DNA from: Aradus depressus
Taxonomy: Eukaryota; Arthropoda; Insecta; Hemiptera; Aradidae
Direction of reading: 5' to 3'
Assembly (NCBI GenBank): GCA_963662175.1
Contig: OY759219.1
Location: 42,789,675-42,853,674, forward strand
Length of the DNA stretch: 64,000 bases
Position numbers and translations under genes: made by a program. A model generated the notes under the pieces. That model had not been told where the DNA came from. It worked only from the letters and a program-made list of their open reading frames with translations, and did no database searches. Every line of letters begins with the position of its first letter. Position 1 is the stretch's first letter. This document shows, piece by piece, positions 32,331-43,598 of the stretch.

Positions 32331-34777
32331 TGTCGGCCTTGGTCAGTTACTATGGAAGCTGGCGCTCCAAACCTTGCGATCCAATTACTATAAAATAATT
32401 TTGCAATTGTTTCTGCAGTATTATTAGCCATAGGAATTACTTCCATCCAACTCGTAAATCGGTCGATACAGGTCATGCAGTAAATATTTCCTTGTGAGGG
32501 TGGCAATGGCCCAATGACGTCCACATGAACGACACTAAATCGTCCATCCGGTGGTTCGAACGTCCCTATTTCTGACCTTGTATGGCGTGACACTTTGTTG
32601 CGTTGACAACTCAAGCAACTTTGAGTCCATTTTCTAATATCATTTTTGATGGCTGGCCATATGAATTTTGACGTTATTTGTTTCACTGTTGTTTTGACTC
32701 CTGGATGTGCCAAATTATGGATTTGCTTAAATATTTCGTAGCGAAACGCTTCTGGGATGTAGGGTCGGATATTGTTCGTAGCTACATCGCACCAGAGAGG
32801 CTTTTTTGACATTATGTTGCATTGTTTCATATTTAAACTGGAGTCTTGTAATAATGTTGGTAATTCCTGATCATTTTCTTGATTGCGAGCAATTTCTTCA
32901 TAGTCAATTACTGAAACTTCTTCAAGTCTTGAAAACGTGTCGGCCACTATGTTACCTTTTCCACTAATATGTCGAATGTCGGTTGTAAACTGCGAAATAT
33001 ATTGTAAGTGGCGTACTTGACGTGGCGATGCTTTATCATTTTTCTGGAAGAATGCATATGTAATAGGCTTATGATCGGTAAATATTGTAAATGTTTGTGC
33101 CTCCAGTAGATGCTTAAATTGTTTAATTGCCAAATAAATTGCTAATAATTCCTTGTCGTAAGCACTATAGGCTTTTTGAGCATCATTTAATTTTTTGGAA
33201 TAAAAAGCGATAGGTTTCCATCCGGATTGTTCGTGCTGCTGTAATACAGCTCCCACTGCTATATCAGACGCATCAGTAAAAACCGCCAGCGGAAATCGTG
33301 AATCTGGAAAAGTTAGGAGTGTAGCATCTACTAAATCATCTTTACAGCGTTCAAATTGTTGTATAGCCTCCTCAGTCCAGACTATTTTAGTTTTATCATT
33401 TTTCTTGGAACCTTTTAAGTAGTCATGAAGGATAGCCTGAGTTTCCGCTGCATTTCTTATATATCGTCTATAAAAGTTAATGACACCTAGAAATGCACGA
33501 AGTTGTTGTACTGTCTCTGGTAATTTAAAATCTCTGATTGCCTTTACCTTCTCAGGTACTGGTCTGGAACCATCTTGCGTGATCAAGTAGCCCAAAAATT
33601 GTAATTCTTCAACACCTAACTCTGATTTTGAAGCATTAATGCGGAGACCAAAACGTTGTAGTCGTTCAAAAATAAGACGAAGATGTTCACAGTGTTCTTC
33701 TTCCGTAGCTGAAGCGACCAGGATGTCATCCATGAACGGAAAAACAAAATCCAAACCATGAAACACTGTGTTAATAAATCGTTGGAAGGTGGAAGGGGCA
33801 TTCCTGAGACCAAAACTCATAACGTTGAATTCGTATAAACCAAAAGGTGTAATTATAGCCGTTTTGCTTTTGTCTTCCTCTGCTATCGGAATTTGGTAGT
33901 ATGCTTTATGTAAATCTATTTTAGAAAAAATAGTAGCTCCATTTAATATGTGATGGAAGTCTTCTATGCGAGGTATAGGATATCTATCTGGTACGGTCTT
34001 GGCATTTAATAAGCGATAATCACCACAAGGACGGATAGATCCATCTTTTTTATCAACTACATGTAACGGACTTGCCCATTCTGAACTCGATGGTCGGATA
34101 ATATTTTGATCCAACATAAATTGAAATTCCCGTTTGGCCTGTTGTAATCGTTTAGGAGCGAGAGGTCTTGCCTTACAATGCACTGGAGATCCTGTGGTGG
34201 TGATATAGTGTTGAATATTATGTTTCGTGTGATTGGGCGAAAATGATGGCTTCGTTAATTCAGGGTATAAGGTGAACAGATGTGCAAACTTTGCTTGAGA
34301 CTTATTTATTGTGCTAATGACTTCGTTTCCTGATACAGCCAGTACACTACCTGAAGTGCTAAGTTTAGTGACTGCATCAATTAATCTATGTTTATGTAAG
34401 TCAATCAATAAGTTAAAATGATTCAAGAAATCTGCACCAATTATCCCTCGAGTTATGTCAGCTTTTATAAATAACCACCTAAATTCACGACGAAGTCCTA
34501 GATCCAGTGTCAGTAATGTGACGCCGTAGGTAGGTATGGACGTGCCGTTTGCAGCATATAATTTAAAGTTAGAAGATGTAATTTTATCTGTAGCCTTGGC
34601 TGGAATTAAAGAAATATCGGCTCCACTGTCAATAAGAAATCGCCCACCCGTTTTTTTGTCATTAACAAATAAGCGGAAATTTCGACGATTTTCAATATTA
34701 TCTGCAATAGAGCTCGTCGCAATCTCTACTGCAGGTTGGAGTTTTCCTGACTTTTCCAGGCGCATGGTTGACGACAT
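32331..34777 (-). pseudogene. Gypsy 1 pol, cut off within integrase
   Basis: The open frame starts at 34777 and carries aspartic protease ([13 protein letters not shown]), reverse transcriptase (FMDD in [11 protein letters not shown]), RNase H (FTDASD) and the integrase HHCC and first DDE residues. It breaks just after IVTDQGRQ, where Gypsy 2 continues into the catalytic core. The open frame runs on through junction filler and the 300-bp repeat to a stop at 32273, adding about 20 unrelated residues. Integrase is incomplete, so this copy cannot integrate by itself. Confidence 0.93.
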
Positions 34778-35559
34778 TTATCAGGGTAGCATTTTTTTCC
34801 AAACTGGAAATGAAAAAAACAATATTTACCCTGTGGGTCAAATCGTTTTCTGGGTTTGCTAGTACCACGGTTGCGACTGTGGTCTCGGTGGTGAGAACGA
34901 GACCGACCGGAGATTTCATTTATTTGTAACTCGAGGCTTGAAATTTTAGTTAACAATTCTTGAATTAGAGCATCTTGACTGGGTCTACTATCAGCACTAC
35001 ATATGTCTCTATGTGGGTTCATTTCCACAATTTTGTCAGCTATAATGGCTATTTTGTCTAAAGTTTCCTCACTAACAATGAGAACATTCTTTATAGAATC
35101 TGGGAGTTTTTCTAACCAGAGTGTTTTTAAAACTGTGTCAGAAATATCAGTACCAGCCAGGTTCCGCATTTTTCTCAATAATTGACTAGGCCTCATATCT
35201 CCGAGATCTAATCCCGTAATTAATTTCTTAATCTTACATTGTTCACTTTCTTTAAAAATATTAAGAAGTGTTTCCTTAGCTCTAGTATATTTATTTGTAG
35301 CAGTCCCTTGAATGATATCCCAAATGTTTTCTATATACTTCGGATCCATTTGTGATACCACATAATTAAATTTTGTTTCCTCCGATGTAATTTTATTAAT
35401 ATTAAATTGTGCTTCAATTTGGTAAAACCATATTTCAGGTTTTTGTTGCCAAAAAGGGGGAATTTTAATGCTAACCTTACTTGCTTCGAGGTTGTGGCTC
35501 GCTTCGGCCATGTTAGGAAAATGTGCTTCTGCACCGGTCCCACTTTCACTTGTAGACAT
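34726..35559 (-). CDS. gag: Gypsy 1 Gag
   Basis: 277 codons starting at 35559, identical in length and sequence to the Gypsy 2 Gag except for silent or noncoding changes I can see. The C-terminal zinc motif [16 protein letters not shown] has Cys-x2-His spacing, the CHCC form described for the CsRn1 clade rather than the usual CCHC knuckle. The frame overlaps the start of pol by 52 nt in another frame, so Pol is probably made by frameshifting or internal initiation. Gag forms the particle that packages element RNA. Confidence 0.9.
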   Translation of the reverse strand: MSTSESGTGAEAHFPNMAEASHNLEASKVSIKIPPFWQQKPEIWFYQIEAQFNINKITSEETKFNYVVSQMDPKYIENIWDIIQGTATNKYTRAKETLLNIFKESEQCKIKKLITGLDLGDMRPSQLLRKMRNLAGTDISDTVLKTLWLEKLPDSIKNVLIVSEETLDKIAIIADKIVEMNPHRDICSADSRPSQDALIQELLTKISSLELQINEISGRSRSHHRDHSRNRGTSKPRKRFDPQGKYCFFHFQFGKKCYPDKCRQPCAWKSQENSNLQ

Positions 35560-35611
35560 TTTACACTACTTACTTGAAATATCACTATAAATAATGTTGA
35601 ACAGTTCAATA

Positions 35612-35654
35612 CGGGGTCACCAATTGTTGGGGTCACCAATTGTTGGGGTCACCA
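35612..35654 (-). other. Primer binding site region, triplicated (Gypsy 1)
   Basis: TGGTGACCCC occurs three times on the minus strand (35645-35654, 35629-35638, 35613-35622) with 16-bp spacing, the first only 2 nt from the LTR. It matches the tRNA-Trp-type primer site reported for CsRn1-like elements. Gypsy 2 has two copies. Confidence 0.8.
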
Positions 35655-35656
35655 AT

Positions 35657-35776
35657 TGTTGGGGGCTTAATTCTAATAATATTAATACCCAACACATTTA
35701 TTTGGGGACATCAATTTTAATCGAAACAAGCTTGTACAAAGGTTTCTTGAGGACTGACTTGGATGCACCTGTCGGC
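35657..35776 (-). repeat. Gypsy 1 5' LTR, truncated to 120 bp
   Basis: Matches the first 120 bp (plus-strand order) of the 187-bp LTR and stops at CACCTGTCGGC, followed by AACACC and then the complete LTR of Gypsy 2. Confidence 0.93.
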
Positions 35777-35782
35777 AACACC

Positions 35783-35969
35783 TGTTGGGGGCTTAATTCT
35801 AATAATATTAATACCCAACACATTTATTTGGGGACATCAATTTTAATCGAAACAAGCTTGTACAAAGGTTTCTTGAGGACTGACTTGGATGCACCTGTCG
35901 GCCGTAAATGGAAGCTGTATGGTGAGTTCCTAAATCCATGTTGGATCCTCCGATACATAGGTCGCTACA
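35783..35969 (-). repeat. Gypsy 2 3' LTR
   Basis: 187 bp, TGTTGG...CTACA on the plus strand; same as 40246-40432. Confidence 0.95.
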
Positions 35970-35972
35970 ATA

Positions 35973-35982
35973 CTCCTTCCTC
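35973..35982 (-). other. Gypsy 2 polypurine tract
   Basis: GAGGAAGGAG on the minus strand ends 3 nt before the 3' LTR, the place where plus-strand DNA synthesis starts. Confidence 0.7.
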
Positions 35983-36166
35983 AGTTACTAAGTAACGACA
36001 CAAGGCAACCTGACAGCCCCATTTATGGCAAAGAGAAAAAAAAAAAATATATAGATATTGTAAACAACATAAAACATAGTATACAATGTATAACATAGTG
36101 TGTAACATAAAATGTTCAGAAATTAGAAAAACTTATGCGTATAACTTTTCACAACACTTATCTCAC

Positions 36167-39100
36167 TTATCGTCTGGTATGTTTCTCTCTTGCCTGTAGC
36201 TCGTCAAGAAAACGTCGTGGGAAATGAACAATTCTGCCACTGCGGGACGACGTTTGTTGCTGATGCTCGGCAAGGGTTGTTGGAGGTATCTTTGTTGTGC
36301 TGGTCTTTGGTTGTAATTTTGTCGTGCCCGTACCCTCACTGAACGTGTCACTATGATCTAATCCAGTTACCATTAAATGTGCAGGTTTGAGTCTATCCAC
36401 AGATATGTTGGTGTTCTTGTTTTTAATTCTAAGGGTGAAATATTTATCTTGTCGAACGATTACCTCAAATGGCCCTTCATATGGTGGTTCCAAAGACTTT
36501 TTGACACGATCTACTCGTAAAAATACGTGTGAGCACGATTCCAAAGCCTTATGCCTGAACAGTGATTTGTTGCAAGCTTTACGTGTATCCATTGGTCTTA
36601 ATTGTGCCATATATTGTTGAAGATCAGACACAAAATTGTCTGTATTCACAGGAAGTGACGATGGATCAAAAAATTCTCCTGGGATTCTTATCGTAGTCCC
36701 ATAAACCATTTCTGCGATGGAATGTTTCGAACCATCCCTTAGTGCTGTACGCATTCCTAACAAGACTGTAGGTAAACTATCTGTCCATGTCGGATTATTC
36801 TGAGCCCTAATTGCGGCTTTTAAAGTCCTGTGTAAGCGCTCCACCTTACCGTTCGATTGCGGATGATAAGGTGTCGTATGCTGTATTTTTGCTCCACATA
36901 ACGAAGCTAAATTGGTAAAAAGTTCACTAACAAATTGTCGGCCTTGGTCAGTTACTATGGAAGCTGGCGCTCCAAACCTTGCGATCCAATTACTATAAAA
37001 TAATTTTGCAATTGTTTCTGCAGTATTATTAGCCATAGGAATTACTTCCATCCAACTCGTAAATCGGTCGATACAGGTCATGCAGTAAATATTTCCTTGT
37101 GAGGGTGGCAATGGCCCAATGACGTCCACATGAACGACACTAAATCGTCCATCCGGTGGTTCGAACGTCCCTATTTCTGACCTTGTATGGCGTGACACTT
37201 TGTTGCGTTGACAACTCAAGCAACTTTGAGTCCATTTTCTAATATCATTTTTGATGGCTGGCCATATGAATTTTGACGTTATTTGTTTCACTGTTGTTTT
37301 GACTCCTGGATGTGCCAAATTATGGATTTGCTTAAATATTTCGTAGCGAAACGCTTCTGGGATGTAGGGTCGGATATTGTTCGTAGCTACATCGCACCAG
37401 AGAGGCTTTTTTGACATTATGTTGCATTGTTTCATATTTAAACTGGAGTCTTGTAATAATGTTGGTAATTCCTGATCATTTTCTTGATTGCGAGCAATTT
37501 CTTCATAGTCAATTACTGAAACTTCTTCAAGTCTTGAAAACGTGTCGGCCACTATGTTAGCTTTTCCACTAATATGTCGAATGTCGGTTGTAAACTGCGA
37601 AATATATTGTAAGTGGCGTACTTGACGTGGCGATGCTTTATCATTTTTCTGGAAGAATGCATATGTAATAGGCTTATGATCGGTAAATATTGTAAATGTT
37701 TGTGCCTCCAGTAGATGCTTAAATTGTTTAATTGCCAAATAAATTGCTAATAATTCCTTGTCGTAAGCACTATAGGCTTTTTGAGCATCATTTAATTTTT
37801 TGGAATAAAAAGCGATAGGTTTCCATCCGGATTGTTCGTGCTGCTGTAATACAGCTCCCACTGCTATATCAGACGCATCAGTAAAAACCGCCAGCGGAAA
37901 TCGTGAATCTGGAAAAGTTAGGAGTGTAGCATCTACTAAATCATCTTTACAGCGTTCAAATTGTTGTATAGCCTCCTCAGTCCAGACTATTTTAGTTTTA
38001 TCATTTTTCTTGGAACCTTTTAAGTAGTCATGAAGGATAGCCTGAGTTTCCGCTGCATTTCTTATATATCGTCTATAAAAGTTAATGACACCTAGAAATG
38101 CACGAAGTTGTTGTACTGTCTCTGGTAATTTAAAATCTCTGATTGCCTTTACCTTCTCAGGTACTGGTCTGGAACCATCTTGCGTGATCAAGTAGCCCAA
38201 AAATTGTAATTCTTCAACACCTAACTCTGATTTTGAAGCATTAATGCGGAGACCAAAACGTTGTAGTCGTTCAAAAATAAGACGAAGATGTTCACAGTGT
38301 TCTTCTTCCGTAGCTGAAGCGACCAGGATGTCATCCATGAACGGAAAAACAAAATCCAAACCATGAAACACTGTGTTAATAAATCGTTGGAAGGTGGAAG
38401 GGGCATTCCTGAGACCAAAACTCATAACGTTGAATTCGTATAAACCAAAAGGTGTAATTATAGCCGTTTTGCTTTTGTCTTCCTCTGCTATCGGAATTTG
38501 GTAGTATGCTTTATGTAAATCTATTTTAGAAAAAATAGTAGCTCCATTTAATATGTGATGGAAGTCTTCTATGCGAGGTATAGGATATCTATCTGGTACG
38601 GTCTTGGCATTTAATAAGCGATAATCACCACAAGGACGGATAGATCCATCTTTTTTATCAACTACATGTAACGGACTTGCCCATTCTGAACTCGATGGTC
38701 GGATAATATTTTGATCCAACATAAATTGAAATTCCCGTTTGGCCTGTTGTAATCGTTTAGGAGCGAGAGGTCTTGCCTTACAATGCACTGGAGATCCTGT
38801 GGTGGTGATATAGTGTTGAATATTATGTTTCGTGTGATTGGGCGAAAATGATGGCTTCGTTAATTCAGGGTATAAGGTGAACAGATGTGCAAACTTTGCT
38901 TGAGACTTATTTATTGTGCTAATGACTTCATTTCCTGATACAGCCAGTACACTACCTGAAGTGCTAAGTTTAGTGACTGCATCAATTAATCTATGTTTAT
39001 GTAAGTCAATCAATAAGTTAAAATGATTCAAGAAATCTGCACCAATTATCCCTCGAGTTATGTCAGCTTTTATAAATAACCACCTAAATTCACGACGAAG

Positions 39101-39382
39101 TCCTAGATCCAGTGTCAGTAATGTGACGCCGTAGGTAGGTATGGACGTGCCGTTTGCAGCATATAATTTAAAGTTAGAAGATGTAATTTTATCTGTAGCC
39201 TTGGCTGGAATTAAAGAAATATCGGCTCCACTGTCAATAAGAAATCGCCCACCCGTTTTTTTGTCATTAACAAATAAGCGGAAATTTCGACGATTTTCAA
39301 TATTATCTGCAATAGAGCTCGTCGCAATCTCTACTGCAGGTTGGAGTTTTCCTGACTTTTCCAGGCGCATGGTTGACGACAT
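36167..39382 (-). CDS. pol: Gypsy 2 Pol polyprotein (protease, RT, RNase H, integrase)
   Basis: 1,071 codons from ATG at 39382. In order: protease with LIDSGAD near residue 50; RT with [13 protein letters not shown] and FMDD; RNase H with FTDASD and TDHKPI; integrase with H-x3-H (HNLAH) and C-x2-C (CLSC), then the DDE core (VDVIGP, TDQGRQF, KVERLHR with the Glu), and a C-terminal GPFEVI chromodomain-free tail ending EKHTRR. It replicates the element RNA into DNA and inserts it. Pol begins 52 nt upstream of the gag stop in a different frame. No stop or frameshift is seen, so the copy looks competent. Length is normal for the group. Confidence 0.95.
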   Translation of the reverse strand: MSSTMRLEKSGKLQPAVEIATSSIADNIENRRNFRLFVNDKKTGGRFLIDSGADISLIPAKATDKITSSNFKLYAANGTSIPTYGVTLLTLDLGLRREFRWLFIKADITRGIIGADFLNHFNLLIDLHKHRLIDAVTKLSTSGSVLAVSGNEVISTINKSQAKFAHLFTLYPELTKPSFSPNHTKHNIQHYITTTGSPVHCKARPLAPKRLQQAKREFQFMLDQNIIRPSSSEWASPLHVVDKKDGSIRPCGDYRLLNAKTVPDRYPIPRIEDFHHILNGATIFSKIDLHKAYYQIPIAEEDKSKTAIITPFGLYEFNVMSFGLRNAPSTFQRFINTVFHGLDFVFPFMDDILVASATEEEHCEHLRLIFERLQRFGLRINASKSELGVEELQFLGYLITQDGSRPVPEKVKAIRDFKLPETVQQLRAFLGVINFYRRYIRNAAETQAILHDYLKGSKKNDKTKIVWTEEAIQQFERCKDDLVDATLLTFPDSRFPLAVFTDASDIAVGAVLQQHEQSGWKPIAFYSKKLNDAQKAYSAYDKELLAIYLAIKQFKHLLEAQTFTIFTDHKPITYAFFQKNDKASPRQVRHLQYISQFTTDIRHISGKANIVADTFSRLEEVSVIDYEEIARNQENDQELPTLLQDSSLNMKQCNIMSKKPLWCDVATNNIRPYIPEAFRYEIFKQIHNLAHPGVKTTVKQITSKFIWPAIKNDIRKWTQSCLSCQRNKVSRHTRSEIGTFEPPDGRFSVVHVDVIGPLPPSQGNIYCMTCIDRFTSWMEVIPMANNTAETIAKLFYSNWIARFGAPASIVTDQGRQFVSELFTNLASLCGAKIQHTTPYHPQSNGKVERLHRTLKAAIRAQNNPTWTDSLPTVLLGMRTALRDGSKHSIAEMVYGTTIRIPGEFFDPSSLPVNTDNFVSDLQQYMAQLRPMDTRKACNKSLFRHKALESCSHVFLRVDRVKKSLEPPYEGPFEVIVRQDKYFTLRIKNKNTNISVDRLKPAHLMVTGLDHSDTFSEGTGTTKLQPKTSTTKIPPTTLAEHQQQTSSRSGRIVHFPRRFLDELQAREKHTRR

Positions 39383-40164
39383 TTATCAGGGTAGCATTTT
39401 TTTCCAAACTGGAAATGAAAAAAACAATATTTACCCTGTGGATCAAATCGTTTTCTGGGTTTGCTAGTACCACGGTTGCGACTGTGGTCTCGGTGGTGAG
39501 AACGAGACCGACCGGAGATTTCATTTATTTGTAACTCGAGGCTTGAAATTTTAGTTAACAATTCTTGAATTAGAGCATCTTGACTGGGTCTACTATCAGC
39601 ACTACATATGTCTCTATGTGGGTTCATTTCCACAATTTTGTCAGCTATAATGGCTATTTTGTCTAAAGTTTCCTCACTAACAATGAGAACATTCTTTATA
39701 GAATCTGGGAGTTTTTCTAACCAGAGTGTTTTTAAAACTGTGTCAGAAATATCAGTACCAGCCAGGTTCCGCATTTTTCTCAATAATTGACTAGGCCTCA
39801 TATCTCCGAGATCTAATCCCGTAATTAATTTCTTAATCTTACATTGTTCACTTTCTTTAAAAATATTAAGAAGTGTTTCCTTAGCTCTAGTATATTTATT
39901 TGTAGCAGTCCCTTGAATGATATCCCAAATGTTTTCTATATACTTCGGATCCATTTGTGATACCACATAATTAAATTTTGTTTCCTCCGATGTAATTTTA
40001 TTAATATTAAATTGTGCTTCAATTTGGTAAAACCATATTTCAGGTTTTTGTTGCCAAAAAGGGGGAATTTTAATGCTAACCTTACTTGCTTCGAGGTTGT
40101 GGCTCGCTTCGGCCATGTTAGGAAAATGTGCTTCTGCACCGGTCCCACTTTCACTTGTAGACAT
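39331..40164 (-). CDS. gag: Gypsy 2 Gag
   Basis: 277 codons from ATG at 40164 to the stop at 39331. Helical capsid-like body ([17 protein letters not shown] region), Arg/Ser-rich stretch ([14 protein letters not shown]), then the CHCC zinc motif [16 protein letters not shown] near the C-terminus. Known role: packaging of element RNA. The frame overlaps pol by 52 nt. Confidence 0.93.
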   Translation of the reverse strand: MSTSESGTGAEAHFPNMAEASHNLEASKVSIKIPPFWQQKPEIWFYQIEAQFNINKITSEETKFNYVVSQMDPKYIENIWDIIQGTATNKYTRAKETLLNIFKESEQCKIKKLITGLDLGDMRPSQLLRKMRNLAGTDISDTVLKTLWLEKLPDSIKNVLIVSEETLDKIAIIADKIVEMNPHRDICSADSRPSQDALIQELLTKISSLELQINEISGRSRSHHRDHSRNRGTSKPRKRFDPQGKYCFFHFQFGKKCYPDKCRQPCAWKSQENSNLQ

Positions 40165-40216
40165 TTTACACTACTTACTTGAAATATCACTATAAATAAT
40201 GTTGAACAGTTCAATA

Positions 40217-40243
40217 CGGGGTCACCAATTGTTGGGGTCACCA
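40217..40243 (-). other. Primer binding site region, duplicated (Gypsy 2)
   Basis: TGGTGACCCC at 40234-40243 is 2 nt from the LTR; a second copy, TGGTGACCCCG, lies at 40217-40227. The 16-bp unit also contains the last bases of the LTR (CCAACAAT). Confidence 0.8.
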
Positions 40244-40245
40244 AT

Positions 40246-40432
40246 TGTTGGGGGCTTAATTCTAATAATATTAATACCCAACACATTTATTTGGGGACAT
40301 CAATTTTAATCGAAACAAGCTTGTACAAAGGTTTCTTGAGGACTGACTTGGATGCACCTGTCGGCCGTAAATGGAAGCTGTATGGTGAGTTCCTAAATCC
40401 ATGTTGGATCCTCCGATACATAGGTCGCTACA
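40246..40432 (-). repeat. Gypsy 2 5' LTR
   Basis: 187 bp, identical to 35783-35969. Should contain the element promoter; no motif is singled out. Confidence 0.95.
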
Positions 40433-40732
40433 CATATATTATATGTATAGGGAAGTAAACAAAAGTAAAGTAATAGTATATGTATACATATATTACATGG
40501 AAGTAAACGGACATGATCTGGAAACATTTATTTGTCGAAATATCGGAGAAAAAACGTTTAAATTAGAAAAATTGGGTACTTAGTTTCTTTAGAGGAAAGG
40601 TGGAGGGGATAGAGTAGGGGGAAGGGACGGTTTCTGCCGAGGGTCAGCGCTGCTGTCGCTCTCTTCCAACGTCATATCACAAAAATCTAGTTTTCTGACA
40701 TTACATGACCTGAGATTTCTTTTTATGTTGTG
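40433..40732. repeat. 300-bp direct repeat, right copy
   Basis: Same sequence as 32005-32304, beginning at the LTR edge. It continues into AAGAGTTACAAGATACAAG, which leads to the right half of the Tc1-like element. Confidence 0.95.
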
Positions 40733-40789
40733 AAGAGTTACAAGATACAAGAATATTTTATTATTGCGGTTTGTTCTATTGCAAGCAAA

Positions 40790-41323
40790 TACTTTTGAAT
40801 GTAAGTTTAATATATTTAGTCCCGACAGTCGCGACAAAATTTGGAGAAGGCGTAATGAGGAGCTGAATCCAAAAAATTTAAAACCAATAGTAAAACATGG
40901 GGGTGGCTCAGTGATGGTGTGGGGGTGTATGGTGTCTAGTGGAATTGGTGAACTGGTTTTCATTGAAACCACCATGACTGGAGTGCTGAAAAACTTGGGA
41001 TTTTACGGACTATTCATTTTTACCAAGACAACGATCCGAAACACACCTGTGAATTGGTACGTACTTGGCTTTTGTATAACTGCCCTAAAGTTATGAAACC
41101 CCCCCCAATCGCCCGATCTCAACCCAATTGAACACGTATGGGGTGAGCTCGACAGGAAAATTCGATTAACACCCATTGCTTCATAAAACGAATTGAAACA
41201 AAAGTTATTAGAAGAGTGGGGTAAAATATCTCCAAATTTCACCAAAAAATTAGTTTCATCATCAATGCCGAATCGAATGAAAGATGTTATTACACAAAAA
41301 GGGTACCCAACCAAATATTAATT
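40790..41323 (+). pseudogene. Tc1-like transposase, C-terminal half
   Basis: Reads CKFNIFSPDSRDKIWRR, NPKNLKPIVKHGGGSVMVWG, CMVSSGIGELVFIE, the hallmark central block of Tc1 transposases. Past a frameshift near 41020 it continues in other frames with a PD-L-P-E-W-like block (SPDLNPIEHVWGELDRKIR near 41115-41165). A C-run at 41101-41107 marks another indel. It continues the frame lost at 29638. Dead, through frameshifts and the 11-kb split. Confidence 0.88.
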
Positions 41324-41627
41324 AGCATTATGGTTTTTGAATTTGTGAAATCGTAAAAAAAACATTGAATTTATTTATAGTTGTTTACATTTTTGTCCGA
41401 AAATTTTTGTTACCTACATTACTTGTTATAAAATTTATTAAATTAAAATATTTATTTGTTCTAATCAAAGCTGTTTTTCCTTTATCCTAACCCACTTTTG
41501 AATTCTTATTCTTGATTGAAAAATGGCTTTAATTATTTTTTTAAATTATTTTTTATTACTTTTGCATTTAATTATTATAATTTTTTATTGAAAAATCAAA
41601 CCGTCCGAACATTTTTGTTACTGGCTG
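40790..41627 (+). mobile_element. Right half of the split Tc1-like transposon
   Basis: Contains the transposase C-terminal part, an inner repeat (41395-41416, GTCCGAAAATTTTTGTTACC on the plus strand) and the outer terminal repeat ending at 41627 before TA at 41628-41629. The outer repeat, reversed, reads CAGCCAGTAACAAAAATGTT, matching the left end at 28824 with few changes. Confidence 0.9.
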
Positions 41628-41629
41628 TA

Positions 41630-43426
41630 TTTCATACGTTTTCATTATAATAAATAAAGATGGAACAAAAAGTTAAAAGTACAAATATATAGTATTAGAG
41701 TGGTATTTCTAAAACAAAAGATAGTCGGGTGTGCATCGATGGAAAAAAAAACTATCTGTAACTATCGATAGTTTTCCATTACTGATATGCCTTGTAACAT
41801 CACTGCTCCAAAGAGCCGAGAATTTTCTTAGGAACATCAATATTACTGCTAAGCATATAGATATGTTTATTTCTTCTGATTCTTCTGCGTGCTGCGAATT
41901 AAGAAATGTAGTTATTTTTCTCTCATAAACTGTGTCAATGTCGACTTTTAAGGAAGATGTAAATTTAATGTGGACGGAATGTAAAACCTGTGCTCTTAGA
42001 ATAGTCTTCAAGTCAATTCATCATTCTAACGGGATGCCTGTTTAAGAAGGTTTTTTTTTTCTTATTTATGTTGATAGTCTTTTTAATAATGACGCTAATG
42101 TGACACATTTTGAAGAACTTAAGTACGAAAGTACTTACATTAGGCTTAAATTTCAACGTCAAACTTTATTACTAATTACCTTAAATATTGGTTACACAAA
42201 ATTTGAAATAATTTGAAGGTTAAGAATATTCATTTCAAATTTTATGAAACGAAAGATTTCCTTATTTCTCTCCTATTTCAATGTACTTTTTGAAAAATGT
42301 TGAAACTAGTGTTAAGTAGGCTCCATAAACATTTTTGAAGTTTTCATACATTTTTTCAATTATTAAACATTTTTTTGTTAATTGTTTCACATATTTCAGC
42401 CATTATTTTTTAACGAGTTATGCAAAATTCGGAATTTAAAAATAATGTTATAAATTAGGTACTCTGGGTCTTGTGAATGGCGGCCTTTAGAGGCCTTTAA
42501 AGCTAAGTGTATTTTCAAAAAATTAATACATTTTTTTCTATGAAACGCCGAACTTTATTATTAAAGAACACTCATTTGACACATTTGGTTTCTTTCTCGC
42601 TATTGAAGAAGTGTGATTTTTTCTAACTCGAAAAATTACATTTCACCACCCCAGAGTTTTTCACATATATGTGTATGGGGCGCACGATTCTATTAATAGT
42701 ACTAAATGAATTTATCATTGCTATAAATGTTCACAAAAAAATTCATCCCAGTAATATTTACGTGCGTATATCAAAAAATCGGTCTAATGCAAACTATACT
42801 TGCACAATTAGTGTTCCATGCCATCAGCCCCCCACTTAAATTATTAATGGTTAAACCAATGGTTCAGCAGTTATAAGGAAATAAACAATTAAATTGTTTA
42901 CAACAATTGCTCGGACTAGAATTTTTCAATCCTGATAATTTTGGCTGAATCTACACCTATTTCTCAATGTTCATGATTTTTTTTCTGAGCGATTCTTTTG
43001 GTGATAAGGGTGGGGATACCAATTTTTAAGAGTTTTTTCCGAAAGATGTTTTAAAAAATGCATCATATGTATTGTTGAATTCGTGCTTCAATAAGCTTTC
43101 ATTTGACACCCTTCAACATTTGACACCCTTGAACATTTTTTTTTCCAATTTACCCCCTAAAATTAACCCCCAGAATCAAAATTCAACTTTTTATTCTTCA
43201 CTTCTATAATTGCGCCACCACACTATCTCTGTGCTAAGTTTAAAATTTTTACGTCGAATAGTTTCAAAGAAAATCGCCTGTGACAGACGGACGGATGGAC
43301 ACCGAAGTGACCCCATAAGTGTTGCTAATTTTGTTAGGGAACACTTAAAATTAAAAAAAAAATACATTTACGTCTTTCAAAGCGATAAATAGTTCTATTT
43401 GTATAACTTATGTTACTTTTGTTTAG
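41630..43426. other. Upstream of the SPH exons, no exon supported
   Basis: The missing 5' exon(s) of the serine protease homolog may lie here or further left, but no ATG plus hydrophobic stretch with a phase-1 donor could be found. At 41763-41770 is TATCGATA within a wider palindrome (ACTATCGATAGT). At 43240-43330 is a transposon-like tail (GACAGACGGACGGATGGACA, CACCGAAGTGACCCC). Confidence 0.45.
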
Positions 43427-43598
43427 ATGACTCCCGAAGACAGCTAGTCATCGAAGAAGAAGGAGAGGACTCGAGACTGCCCAAAGATGCGGAGTCCAGA
43501 CAGTCCTACCTCTGTTCCTACGGCACAAGATGTGTTCCTCTCGGTGACTGCCAGATCATGACACAGCTCCTTAAGCAGTCTTGTCTTCAGACCGACAA
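43427..43598 (+). CDS. SPH exon A: acidic linker and first part of CLIP domain
   Basis: Acceptor TTTGTTTAG precedes AT, completing a codon begun in an unseen exon. Encodes DSRRQLVIEEEGEDSRLPKD, then SRQSYLCSYGTRCVPLGDCQ with CLIP cysteines 1-3, then LLKQSCLQTDK with an extra Cys. The donor is ACAA|GTAGGT after two bases of a Lys codon. The normal CLIP plan is C1, C2-x5-C3, C4, C5C6. A secretion signal should lie upstream. Confidence 0.85.

Larger units (their letters stand above)
32305..35776 (-). mobile_element. Gypsy 1 (CsRn1-type), truncated at both ends
   Basis: Minus-strand element with gag and most of pol. The pol 3' end, the 3' LTR and 67 bp of the 5' LTR are missing. It differs from the adjacent Gypsy 2 at about three noticed positions over 3.3 kb. 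The left edge has a scrambled junction (32305-32330) carrying a 14-bp inverted LTR scrap, CCGACAGGTGCATC. Confidence 0.93.
35783..40432 (-). mobile_element. Gypsy 2 (CsRn1-type), complete with intact ORFs
   Basis: The 187-bp LTRs at both ends are identical in my reading (TGTTGGGGGC to GGTCGCTACA on the plus strand). It has an intact gag, an intact 1,071-codon pol, a primer site and a polypurine tract. Identical LTRs mean a very recent insertion that may still be mobile. No target site duplication: AACACC or CACC on the left does not match CATAT on the right, so at least one junction arose by rearrangement. Confidence 0.95.

Noticed and set aside
42241..42290. ATG with a short hydrophobic run as SPH signal peptide exon
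   Set aside because: The only GT nearby leaves phase 0, but exon A needs one preceding nucleotide; the donor is also poor.
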